NCBI GenBank assembly: GCA_020849895.1
Contig: JADZFN010000037.1
Span: 1-45,568 of the forward strand
DNA: 45,568 nt
Direction: 5' to 3'
Origin: Verrucomicrobiia bacterium
GTDB taxonomy: Bacteria > Verrucomicrobiota > Verrucomicrobiia > JABWAM01
This document shows positions 7,916-14,761 of the stretch, one piece after another. Each line of letters starts with the position of its first letter. The stretch's first letter is position 1. Position numbers and translations under genes: made by a program. Below the pieces are notes generated by a model, which made no database searches, was not told the origin of the DNA, and saw only the letters and a program-made list of their open reading frames with translations.

Positions 7916-9130
7916 TTAATCGCCGATTTCGGGGCCGGGCGGGGAACGGCCTTTCCCGCGAGTAGGGCGGCGAAGATAATCGCGGATTTTTTGGCGGATC
8001 GACGAAAGGTTGATGTCTGGCTCCGGCGAACGGACATGCTTCCTGGATAACGCCGCCGCCCTGCCCACGAGGGCGGCGAGGCGGATGGCGGACCCCAACT
8101 CGACCGCGGGATTCCATTGGGCATAACGAGAATAACCATAGTCTGAGCGCGTGGCGGCGAGAACCGCGCGGAGACTCCGCGCCAGATGGCGCAGCTGGGG
8201 GTGATTGTTCCGCTTCTCACGCGGGATCGTCGGCAGCGGGGGCGGGGATTTTGCGGAAGGCATCTTGTCCAACTCTCGGACGGCCGAAGGCCCCAAGGTT
8301 CGCTCCAGTTCGCGTTCCACGCTCTTGGCGAAGAGCCGTTTCAATTCTCGCACGGGGTCGGGGGCATTCCTTCCCTGGTGTCCCTTCAAGTTCGCCACCG
8401 AACAGTTGACCTCCTTGCCGGCCTCGTCCCGTTTGAGCATGACCACGTGAACGTGGGGATGGCGGTCGGCCCCGTTGTCGCGCACATGCGTTCCGGCCAC
8501 CCACCCCAAGGTATGCCCCGGCCCAAGTTGCTTGCGCCGCCAATCAGAAAACTCCTTCATGGTCTGCGCCAGGACCGTCCGCAGGCAGAACCTTTCGTCC
8601 CTTCCGGCGGCCCGCAGGGAAGGCAAAATGCGCGGATCGGGCGAGAAAACCAGATGGATCCCGGCGGCGCGTTGGAGTTCGGGCCACGATTCGCCGCGGT
8701 CCTTGACCCACGGTCGCAGCCGCCGGGCATATTGATAATCGGTCTCTTGGCGGGTTTGGGGCGGCAGTGCAATTTGCCGGTGCCTGGCAAGCGCCCGCAC
8801 CCGCTTCATCCAATGCTGATAGTGCTCATGTCCGGCAGCGCCGTGGGACGCCAGATGTTCCCGGGCAAGCTGGCAGGCCAACCGTTCACGGTCCGGCAAG
8901 GGAAGATCCACGAGAGATCGTCCAGACCGGGCGGCGCGTTGGGCCGCCTGCCGCTGAAGGAAACCGCCCAAGACCAAATCGGCCTCCTTGCTGGCGTAGC
9001 CGTCCCCTTGGGGAAGGTCGTGCCCGGCATTTCGCCGCCCGCGTCCCTTGTCCTGCTCGCGTCCGTAGCCAATGAGTCCCTCCAAAACCTCCGGCGAGAA
9101 GTTGCCGCAATGTTCCAGGACATGGTTCAT
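7916..9130 (-). CDS. HUH-type relaxase (mobilization nuclease)
   Basis: 404 residues. The central region (158-240) contains GIHLVFSPDP and then GWVAGTHVRDNGADRHPHVH followed by VVML. The H-x-H-x-H triad at 224-228 is the metal-binding motif of relaxases, which nick oriT to start conjugative transfer. The 150-residue N-terminus is Arg-rich and helical, and the catalytic tyrosine cannot be fixed by eye; Tyr 104, 132 and 134 are candidates. The C-terminus is basic. Its start overlaps the stop of the upstream small gene by four bases, so the two are translationally coupled, like relaxase and accessory protein in mobilization operons. There is no coupling protein or mating-pair gene in the window, so the element would be mobilizable rather than self-transmissible. 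An HUH Rep or IS91-like nuclease is a less likely alternative. Confidence 0.7.
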   Translation of the reverse strand: MNHVLEHCGNFSPEVLEGLIGYGREQDKGRGRRNAGHDLPQGDGYASKEADLVLGGFLQRQAAQRAARSGRSLVDLPLPDRERLACQLAREHLASHGAAGHEHYQHWMKRVRALARHRQIALPPQTRQETDYQYARRLRPWVKDRGESWPELQRAAGIHLVFSPDPRILPSLRAAGRDERFCLRTVLAQTMKEFSDWRRKQLGPGHTLGWVAGTHVRDNGADRHPHVHVVMLKRDEAGKEVNCSVANLKGHQGRNAPDPVRELKRLFAKSVERELERTLGPSAVRELDKMPSAKSPPPLPTIPREKRNNHPQLRHLARSLRAVLAATRSDYGYSRYAQWNPAVELGSAIRLAALVGRAAALSRKHVRSPEPDINLSSIRQKIRDYLRRPTRGKGRSPPGPEIGD

Positions 9131-9603
9131 GAAATGGATCTCCGGTGGCGAATGGCATCCAGGACGGCTTGGCCGCGAGTCATTGTGTGAGGCTTCTCAG
9201 GCTCCGGTTCCTCCGGAGCCAAGGCCAGACTCAAAAGCTCGTAGAATCGACGGAGCATCTCGCGCGTCTCCGCGTGTTCGTGCTCGTCGGCTTGCCTCGC
9301 CTGCTCTTGGGCTTCGAGGAGGTTGCGGAGGGCGGCCAACTCGTTTTTAAGTTCTTGGTGTTCTCGACGGAGGGCTTTGATTTCGTCGGGAGGAAGGGGG
9401 CTGCTCTGAAGCGCGGGAGTTTGGGATGAGCGCCGCAAGGAGAGAAAATACTCGTCCCAGCTTCGACAGCCGGCGAGCCGACGCGCCTGGATCAATTCCG
9501 CCGCGACGCCCTCGCTGACCCGCCAGTTGAACCGTTTGCGTTGGGTCTCCATGGAGGAATTTTCAGGACGTAGACTGCTTGCGGGCGGAGTCGTCGGCTC
9601 CAC
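9127..9603 (-). CDS. Mobilization accessory protein (RHH-like N-terminus, coiled-coil C-terminus)
   Basis: 158 residues if the GTG at 9603 is used, which has GGAG six bases upstream. An internal ATG at 9552 (METQRKRFNW) would give 141 residues. The segment RFNWRVSEGVAAELIQARRL then CRSWDEYFLSLRR resembles a short ribbon-helix-helix DNA-binding unit. Residues 80-130 form a strong coiled coil (EIKALRREHQELKNELAAL). It immediately precedes and overlaps the relaxase gene, and its start abuts the candidate oriT. By analogy with MobC/TraJ-type proteins it would bind oriT and help the relaxase load. The family is not recognised with certainty. Confidence 0.6.
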   Translation of the reverse strand: MEPTTPPASSLRPENSSMETQRKRFNWRVSEGVAAELIQARRLAGCRSWDEYFLSLRRSSQTPALQSSPLPPDEIKALRREHQELKNELAALRNLLEAQEQARQADEHEHAETREMLRRFYELLSLALAPEEPEPEKPHTMTRGQAVLDAIRHRRSIS

Positions 9604-9610
9604 TTGCTCC

Positions 9611-9640
9611 AGTCACCGCGAAGGGGTGACTAACCTGCGT
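9611..9640 (+). other. Candidate origin of transfer (oriT): inverted repeat followed by a CCTGC-type nick-like site
   Basis: A perfect inverted repeat, AGTCACC at 9611-9617 and GGTGACT at 9625-9631, is separated by seven bases and followed at once by AACCTGCGT. This arrangement, an inverted repeat with a CCTGC-like sequence a few bases downstream, resembles MOBP-type oriT regions such as IncP (ATCCTG/C). It sits just upstream of the accessory-protein and relaxase genes, the usual place. The assignment is inferred from layout. Confidence 0.45.
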
Positions 9641-10499
9641 TTCGGAAAGTTCCCTTTTTGAACCATGGGCTCCTCGATGGAGAGACCTGCGGCTTCGATG
9701 GACATGGCCCTGCGCGTCGGCGCAGTCCGGCATGGGGGAGTCCGTGTCACGCACGGGCAGGAGCCAATGCCGTGCTCGGGACCTTGCCCTGGGTAGGGCA
9801 TGGACTGTTCCCGTGAGCGGTCGCGGGTCGTGGGACATGGAGAGGCTCATGGGGTTCACGGGGCTCAGGACGGCGGAGAGTTCGTTGAGCTGGGCCTTGA
9901 TCTTCTGGTAGGCCTCACGGGGCACGGCCAGTTGCATGCTGATCCACGGGCATTGGGGCTCCTGTAGGAAGGGCGGTGGACGCCCCGGCGGGGTGAGGTG
10001 GTCGTTCATGGGGTGGATGGAGTGAGTCGTGACGCGCGGTCTGGCGTGCGGAGGGTCCCCCGTGGCGTGGGAACCGCGACACGGGGGACGCTCCGCCCGG
10101 GCAGGCCCGAGGTGAGGCGGAGCCGAGCGAGCGCGCCTTGGTGTGGCCGCCGCCAAACGGAGAGACGGATCGGAGCGCCTCCTCGCGGAGATCCCCTCGC
10201 AGTGCCGGCCCAGGGCACACGTAGACGCGCGGGGAGTAGGGAGGCATTCATGCCGGGGCTCCAGGGTTGGTCGCCTGCGGGGCTATGGGCGGTCGGGAGG
10301 GATGAAGGGGGCGCGTGATCGGCTCCGGGGCGTGGCGCGGGACCTTCCCGCGACCGACCTGGGGACGATGACGCGCCGGCGACAGGGACTTCGCGGGGCG
10401 TACCAGCCTGAAGATGGCGCAAGGAAAGCTCGGGCGGTGTCCCGCCCCGAGGCTTCCTGCGCGCGACATGGCGTCGGCGTGCAGCGAAGCTTGGGAGGT
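9641..10499. other. Intergenic region of the element with no firmly supported gene
   Basis: About 860 bases. The best coding candidate is a minus-strand frame starting at ATG 10009 (MNDHLTPPGRPPPFLQEPQ, then AYQKIKAQLNELSAVLSP). It is protein-like for about 50 residues, then becomes Arg/Ser/His-rich and runs into the accessory-protein gene at 9563, so it may be frameshifted or spurious. The rest shows Pro/Arg/Gly-rich frames on all strands, typical of non-coding GC-rich DNA. A strong hairpin lies at 10048-10096. The region may hold transfer or replication sites. Confidence 0.4.
10048..10096. repeat. Strong 16-bp-stem hairpin
   Basis: The inner arms GTCCCCCGTG (10055-10064) and CACGGGGGAC (10080-10089) are perfect complements around a 15-base loop. 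After one G-G mismatch, the pairing continues with GCGGAG (10048-10053) and CTCCGC (10091-10096). There is no T-tract, so it is not a standard terminator. It could be part of oriT, a single-strand origin, an attachment or excision site, or a structured RNA. Confidence 0.6.
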
Positions 10500-10757
10500 T
10501 CACGGCTTGTCGCTGGTCGCAGGACTGCACTGCTTCAGGTACTCGTCAATGTCCTGCCGCTTCAAGAGGACACGCCCTCCGAGTTTGCTCGCCGGGATGC
10601 TTCGTTGCTTGATGAGGATGTCGAGATGCGTCGTGCCAATGCCCATGTAGGCGGCCGCCGTATTCCGATCCAACCACACCAGTTTGCCGGCCGCGTCCAC
10701 GAGACGCGCCCGACGTTCAAGTTTTTGGATGTGTTCCGTTTCCTGGGTTGCATTCAT
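10500..10757 (-). CDS. AlpA/excisionase-type helix-turn-helix protein
   Basis: 85 residues. The core KLVWLDRNTAAAYMGIGTTH then LDILIKQRSIPASKLGGRVL followed by LKRQDIDEYLKQC is a winged MerR-like/AlpA helix-turn-helix as in excisionases and prophage regulators. The helix AAAYMGIGTTHLDILIKQ is the recognition unit and GGRVLLKRQDIDEYL the wing. Excisionases of tyrosine-recombinase elements bind the attachment site and bias recombination toward excision. The integrase gene lies 1.1 kb away on the same strand, and no other Xis candidate is present. It could equally be a transcriptional regulator of the transfer genes. Confidence 0.7.
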   Translation of the reverse strand: MNATQETEHIQKLERRARLVDAAGKLVWLDRNTAAAYMGIGTTHLDILIKQRSIPASKLGGRVLLKRQDIDEYLKQCSPATSDKP

Positions 10758-11459
10758 AAATCAGAAGGCGAGGGTGTGGCAGAGTTGCCGGGCGATCGGA
10801 CCGGGGCTCCTCGGCCGTTTCCTCGGAGCGAACGGCACTGCCCCCCTTCAGGGTGGGAAGTGTGGGAATGGGACGGCACCCAGAGGTGCGTTGTTCCAGG
10901 AGTTGAAGAAGCACGTGTTGTGGACGCCGCCGGGCTTGGGGCAACTGCCCCGAGGCAATGGCGTGCTCTCGCCCGGGACAGGGGCGGCGCCATCGGCACA
11001 GTTCAGAGGGTCGGGTGGGTAGCAGCCCCTCTTCCGCATGAACTCGCGCTCCCGCTATCGCCCCTCCCTCACGAGGAACCCGAGCAGGCCCCATAGCCAG
11101 CTCGTGGATCCTCCGTGGAAGGGGACCCGCCTCGGTGTCTCCTTCCAGGCCGCCAACCGCGAGGAAGACGGGGAGGGATGCCAAGCGGCAGGCCGACGCA
11201 TCCCCCTGGGTTCCGTGGCAAGACCTGCCGGCGCGGAGCAAAGGCTCATGGTCTCGCCCGGTGGCGAGCGGAGGAAAGTCTGGGTTGAGCCTGGGCGGCG
11301 TGGGGATCATGCATGCCTCGTCTCCGACCAGGACTCATTTGAAGGGACGCTATGCTTTCGTCGCGGCAGCCGCCGACAACGAAGGGGGACGCGTATTGGG
11401 GAGAAGGCGAGGCGGCCCCCACGCTACACGAAAGGCCATGGGACGCAAGCAGAAAGTTC
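10758..11459. other. GC-rich region without a supported gene
   Basis: About 700 bases between the excisionase-like gene and the operator of the ribbon-helix-helix gene. Several long frames overlap here, but their composition (Pro/Arg/Gly/Ser) and mutual overlap argue against all of them. A short run GAGGAAAGTC near 11,270 recalls the conserved 5-prime core of RNase P RNA, but no matching 3-prime core follows. I see no gene. Confidence 0.4.
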
Positions 11460-11488
11460 ATGTTTGTAGTTGTTCACACTACAAACAT
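11460..11488. promoter_or_regulatory. Perfect 11-bp inverted repeat, probable operator of the RHH gene
   Basis: Arms ATGTTTGTAGT (11460-11470) and ACTACAAACAT (11478-11488) flank a seven-base spacer. The site is AT-rich within GC-rich DNA and ends 47 bases before the ribbon-helix-helix gene's GTG start. Proteins of this class usually repress their own promoter through such palindromes, so autoregulation is likely. The left arm overlaps a possible -35 element (TTGTTC). Confidence 0.6.
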
Positions 11489-11534
11489 TCTTATTTGGCT
11501 TGCGCGAGACGCCCGAAGGGGCCATTTTGGAGCC

Positions 11535-11852
11535 GTGAAAACCTCCTCCCCCTCCAAGGATGCCATTCTCTCCGTGCGGATTTCGGCGGAAATGGATGAA
11601 CGCCTCAAGAAGGCCGCCAAGGCACTGGACCTGTCCAAGAATGACGTGGCGCGGGGAGCCCTTCGCGCCACCCTTGAAGCGATGGAAATGCGCCGCTATA
11701 GGATCGAGTGGCCGCTCCGCATGGACGCCACGCCTCGCCCGACCCGCGCCGAGCGGGAGGACACCCGGGCGATCCTTGAGGACGTCCGACAGCAGGTCAA
11801 CGAACTCCTCGAACGACAGGCAAAACGTTCCGCACGCGCTGCCGGCCGTTGA
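11535..11852 (+). CDS. Ribbon-helix-helix (CopG/Arc-like) DNA-binding protein
   Basis: 105 residues from GTG 11535 (VKTSSPSKDA), with a GGAG just upstream. Longer starts would include the palindrome and look non-coding. Residues 10-50 form the RHH fold: a beta strand AILSVRISAEM, then helix 1 DERLKKAAKAL and helix 2 LSKNDVARGALRATLEAM. The C-terminal half is a charged helix ending LEDVRQQVNELLERQAKR, probably for oligomerisation. It is convergent with the integrase gene, only nine bases away. Likely roles are autoregulation and control of integration or transfer; an antitoxin role is possible, but no toxin partner is adjacent. Confidence 0.75.
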   Translation: MKTSSPSKDAILSVRISAEMDERLKKAAKALDLSKNDVARGALRATLEAMEMRRYRIEWPLRMDATPRPTRAEREDTRAILEDVRQQVNELLERQAKRSARAAGR

Positions 11853-11861
11853 CCATTCGCC

Positions 11862-12944
11862 TTAGCTCACGCTGAACGTGGCCTTTTGGGCCGCCATCTG
11901 CATGTGGTCGCGACGCATGTGGTTGCCGTAGCGCTTGGCGATCAAAAGCCCTCCGTCGTTGTGGCCGGCCCATTTCGCGATCGTCCCGAAATCGATGCCC
12001 GCTTTGACGAGTTCCGTGGCCCATGCATGCCGCAGCCCGTGAAAGCTGAAGCGCGGCACGCCGGCGATCTTGCAAGCGGTCTCCAACGCGCGTTTGGGAT
12101 TGTAGGGCTGAGCGCCCTTGCGGGGAAAAATGAGACCGGTAGATTCTCCATGGCCACCCAAGAGACGCTCCATAAATGCGCGAAGGGATGGAAAAAGGTC
12201 AACGATTCGGGGTTTGCCGCCTTTGCCATCGCGAACAATCAACAGGCCCTTTTCAAAATCCACATCTTCCCAAGCCAAGGCTTGCGCTTCGGCGCGACGA
12301 AGCCCGGAAAGTGCCAGGAGTTCAATGAAAACGGCGGCTTTTTGCGCCTCGAATCGCATGCGTCCGTCCCGCATGGCCAACAAGACCAATTTGATTTCCT
12401 CCAAAGAAGGAACCGGCACTTTCTTTTCTTTGTGGGGAAGCTGAGCGATCTCGCGAGAAGGATCGTCCCAACGCCAGCCTTTCTCGACCGCCAGCTTGAA
12501 CACCTTGCGGAGGGCGGTGAGATCGTGGTTGGCGGTCCGACCGCTAAATTGTGCGGCCCGGTCCAGCACGTGTTCCTTGATGTGATTGATGACAATACGA
12601 TTAATTTGCAGGGAACCGAGCGTAGATTCTTTCAGGCAATTCAGGGAGGAACGGAGTGTTTCCAATGTTCGCGGACGTTTCACTTCCAACTTGGCGCGTT
12701 CCAGCAAAACATCGCAAGCGTTGGCCAACGTGGGAATTTTTCCCTTTGCGGGATCGGGAGTATGGGATGAAATTTTCGCCTTAACATCCAACAGCCGCGC
12801 GGCGGCAATATTGCGATCGACAGTACGGAGCGACTTCCAAATGTCCTTGCCGCTTTTTTTCAAGCGAGCATAATACCGGCCATGGCGCAGCCACAGATTT
12901 TCGCCCACACACTTCATTGCTACACGATTGGTTTTCGGCTTCAT
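11862..12944 (-). CDS. Tyrosine recombinase/integrase
   Basis: 360 residues. Residues 70-170 form the SAM-like core-binding domain (TLANACDVLLERAKLEVKR, then NHDLTALRKVFKLAVEKGW). The catalytic domain follows with the expected pocket: Arg216 in LSGLRRAEAQALAWEDVDF, Lys244 in the beta hairpin, His302 and Arg305 in FHGLRHAWATEL, His328 in WAGHNDGG, and nucleophile Tyr339 in AKRYGNHM. An N-terminal strand-rich arm-binding segment (WLRHGRYYARLKKSGKDIWK) precedes these. All catalytic positions are present, so the enzyme appears intact. It starts 73 bases from tRNA-Arg and is transcribed away from it, the usual arrangement for an element using a tRNA locus as its attachment site, although the tRNA faces the element with its 5-prime end. 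Confidence 0.93.
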   Translation of the reverse strand: MKPKTNRVAMKCVGENLWLRHGRYYARLKKSGKDIWKSLRTVDRNIAAARLLDVKAKISSHTPDPAKGKIPTLANACDVLLERAKLEVKRPRTLETLRSSLNCLKESTLGSLQINRIVINHIKEHVLDRAAQFSGRTANHDLTALRKVFKLAVEKGWRWDDPSREIAQLPHKEKKVPVPSLEEIKLVLLAMRDGRMRFEAQKAAVFIELLALSGLRRAEAQALAWEDVDFEKGLLIVRDGKGGKPRIVDLFPSLRAFMERLLGGHGESTGLIFPRKGAQPYNPKRALETACKIAGVPRFSFHGLRHAWATELVKAGIDFGTIAKWAGHNDGGLLIAKRYGNHMRRDHMQMAAQKATFSVS

Positions 12945-12979
12945 TCGCCCTGTGTAGCATGTCAGTGTAGCAACGTCAA

Positions 12980-13008
12980 TTGTTTAGTTTTAAAAACATC
13001 CATTTATA
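12980..13008 (+). promoter_or_regulatory. Probable promoter of tRNA-Arg
   Basis: TTGTTT at 12980-12985 and TTTATA at 13003-13008 are 17 bases apart, and the tRNA begins ten bases after the -10 hexamer. The stretch is strikingly AT-rich. It lies between the integrase start and the tRNA, so the element-chromosome junction must fall here, inside the tRNA, or elsewhere; if here, the element supplies the tRNA's promoter. Confidence 0.5.
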
Positions 13009-13017
13009 GCTCTGAAC

Positions 13018-13094
13018 GCGCTCGTAGCTCAACTGGATAGAGCATCGGTCTTCGGAACCGAGGGTTGGGGGTTCGAACCCCTCCGAGCGCGCCA
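13018..13094 (+). tRNA. tRNA-Arg (anticodon TCG)
   Basis: Full cloverleaf with an encoded CCA end. The acceptor stem is GCGCTCG paired with CGAGCGC. The anticodon arm is TCGGT-CTTCGGA-ACCGA, giving anticodon TCG (reads CGA). The T-arm has TTCGAAC in its loop. A short T-run follows the CCA. It borders the integrase gene of the element. Confidence 0.95.
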
Positions 13095-13103
13095 TTTTTC
13101 TCC

Positions 13104-13778
13104 ATGCGTTTCCTCCTTGTGCTGTTCGCCGCCGGCGGCTTCGCGATGCCGCTCCCCGCCGTAACGCTGCGGATCACCACGGGGTGCGCGCTCGACGAGA
13201 TGACGATCACGTCGAACTGCATCACTCGATCCGACCTCACGTTTCGCTACGGAGATCTCACGATCCAGATGCCCAAGCCTTCGGGATGGGTCGAGAACCC
13301 GATGCTGCTCCGTCCCCAACTCCTCCTGTGGCGCCACGAACCGCTCTCGATGCCCTCGACGGTCCACGTCGAACTGCTGGGGGTCACCACGCGTGCCAAC
13401 GCCGCCGAGCATTGGGTGACGAGCACACCCACGGGCGGCGGCGACGGGCGTTACACCACACCCGTCTGGACGCCGGTGGCGCTCTGCGTGGAAGCGCCGG
13501 CCGACAGCTTGCGTTCCGGCTTTGCCCGCACCGCGCTCAACGAGGAGGGCTATCGGGAGGAAGTTCACTTTATCCCCGGCCCCGCAGGAACGGAACTCAA
13601 GACGCGTCTCCTGCTTTCGCCCCGGCTCGCGCCGGAAGCCGAAGCCGCGATGCGCCGCGCATTGGCGGAGATGAAGGCGTTCTCGGGGAATCGTGTCGCT
13701 GACGCGACGACCGCGTTCCGATCTGGAGATGCTGCGCGAAACAGGCTTGCACCTCCGCCCCGGCATCGGAGGGATTGA
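13104..13778 (+). CDS. Secreted hypothetical protein with out-of-frame C-terminus
   Basis: 224 residues from ATG 13104. A signal peptide is clear (MRFLLVLFAAGGFAMPLPAV). The body (about 25-195) has alternating polar and hydrophobic strands with no motif I recognise. From about residue 197 the frame runs over DNA that encodes, in another frame, the end of a methionine-synthase-like protein. The last 28 residues (VADATTAFRSGDAARNRLAP and on) are therefore probably not the ancestral C-terminus. A deletion may have fused the front of this gene to the metE remnant. The gene begins nine bases after the tRNA. Function unknown. Confidence 0.6.
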   Translation: MRFLLVLFAAGGFAMPLPAVTLRITTGCALDEMTITSNCITRSDLTFRYGDLTIQMPKPSGWVENPMLLRPQLLLWRHEPLSMPSTVHVELLGVTTRANAAEHWVTSTPTGGGDGRYTTPVWTPVALCVEAPADSLRSGFARTALNEEGYREEVHFIPGPAGTELKTRLLLSPRLAPEAEAAMRRALAEMKAFSGNRVADATTAFRSGDAARNRLAPPPRHRRD

Positions 13779-13965
13779 CGTCAAGTCCAACATCGTGGAA
13801 ACGCCCGACGACGTCGCGCGTCGGATCGAGGCGGCGGTGAACGTCCTCGGCCCGGAGCGGGCGAGCTGGACGTATCCCGTCGGCGGTTTCTGAATGTTGG
13901 AACGGCCGGTGGCGAATCGAAAAATCGAAGCGCTGCTGAAGAGGCGGGGCCTCTACGAGAAATAA
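13693..13965 (+). pseudogene. Remnant of cobalamin-independent methionine synthase-like (MetE C-terminal domain) gene
   Basis: From about 13,723 one forward frame reads LEMLRETGLHLRPGIGGIDV then KSNIVETPDDVARRIEAA, and near the end WTYPVGGF. This is the C-terminal end of MetE-family methyltransferases, where a GVxDVKS...E(S/T)P segment and a PDCGFW-type segment close the barrel. A TGA at 13891-13893 stands where Trp is expected after GGF. The same frame then continues as MLERPVANRKIEALLKRRGL to TAA 13965, which matches the usual tail. The Cys of the zinc site (PDCGF) reads Val here (PVGGF). The bulk of the gene is missing upstream. It is a decayed C-terminal fragment. Confidence 0.7.
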
Positions 13966-14067
13966 GCGAAACGCGTGCAAAAGAGAGGGCGGGTTCGCCG
14001 TTGATTTGGCGGAGACGAAATCGTATATCGGCGTCGTGGCGATCCTGTTTTCCATGCGGGGAATGCG

Positions 14068-14754
14068 ATGCAACTGAGCGCGACGGACGCGGCGCGCGCT
14101 CTCGACGTCCCTGAAAAGACCCTCTATCGCTGGCTGAAGCAGGGGCTTCTGCCGGCGCACGCTGTCCACGACCAATACCGCTTCAACCGCGACGAGCTGT
14201 TGGAGTGGGCGACGGCGCGCGGAATCGTGGTTTCCGAGAGGCTTATGGCGGACGACGACACGTCCTGGGGCCGCCTTTCCCTTGCCGCGGCGATCGAGCT
14301 CGGCGGCGTGCATCGCGACGTCGAAGGCGCGGATCGGGATGCGGTGCTCCGGGCGGTCGTGGCGCGGATGCCGTTTCCCGAGGAAGTGGACCGCGACGCG
14401 CTGCTCCAGGTGTTGCTTGCCCGGGAATCCATGGGGTCCACGGGTATCGGAAACGGCATCGCGATCCCGCACGTCCGCAGCCCGATCGTGCTCCATGTGC
14501 CGCGGGCGATGGTGGCGCTCTGTTTCCTGCGGGAAGCGATCGCATTCGGCGCAGTGGACGGAAAGCCGGTTCACACCGTCTTCGCCATCGTCTCGCCCTC
14601 CGTAAAAGGTCACCTTCATCTTTTGTCGCTTCTGGCACGCGGGCTCCAGCATCCGGGATTCGCCGCGGCGCTTGCGCGCCAAGCGGCCGCCGACGAAATC
14701 CTCGCTCAGTGCCGGCTCGTGGAAGCGGCCTCGACGAAGGGCGCGAAAGCATGA
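14068..14754 (+). CDS. HTH-EIIA(Ntr) fusion regulator (PtsN-like)
   Basis: 228 residues. The N-terminus is a MerR/excisionase-type helix-turn-helix (SATDAARALDVPEKTLYRWL, then DQYRFNRDELLEWATARGI, 4-53). After a linker, residues 70-220 form a PTS fructose/nitrogen EIIA domain. The phospho-acceptor His135 lies in GIGNGIAIPHVRSP, the standard EIIA site, and the C-terminal helices follow (GHLHLLSLLARGLQHPGF). EIIA(Ntr) senses the phosphorylation state of the nitrogen PTS, and the fused HTH implies direct DNA binding or a similar regulatory output. It ends seven bases before the first Ehr gene, so it is co-transcribed with, and probably controls, that complex. The HTH-EIIA arrangement is known in several phyla; the link to Ehr is inference. 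Confidence 0.85.
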   Translation: MQLSATDAARALDVPEKTLYRWLKQGLLPAHAVHDQYRFNRDELLEWATARGIVVSERLMADDDTSWGRLSLAAAIELGGVHRDVEGADRDAVLRAVVARMPFPEEVDRDALLQVLLARESMGSTGIGNGIAIPHVRSPIVLHVPRAMVALCFLREAIAFGAVDGKPVHTVFAIVSPSVKGHLHLLSLLARGLQHPGFAAALARQAAADEILAQCRLVEAASTKGAKA

Positions 14755-14761
14755 CCGTGCC

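Noticed and set aside
9563-10156. A minus-strand gene of about 150-200 residues upstream of the mobilization pair
   Set aside because: Only the first 50 residues after ATG 10009 look like protein; the remainder is Arg/Ser/His-rich, overlaps the accessory-protein start, and covers the oriT-like repeat.
10717-11310. Long minus-strand frame overlapping the excisionase-like gene
   Set aside because: It overlaps a recognisable HTH gene in another frame and has Pro/Arg-rich composition typical of GC-rich non-coding DNA.
11260-11330. GAGGAAAGTC motif suggesting RNase P RNA
   Set aside because: Only the 5-prime core-like motif is present. No matching 3-prime core (ACAGAA-type) or full stem set follows within 400 bases, so the match is chance.
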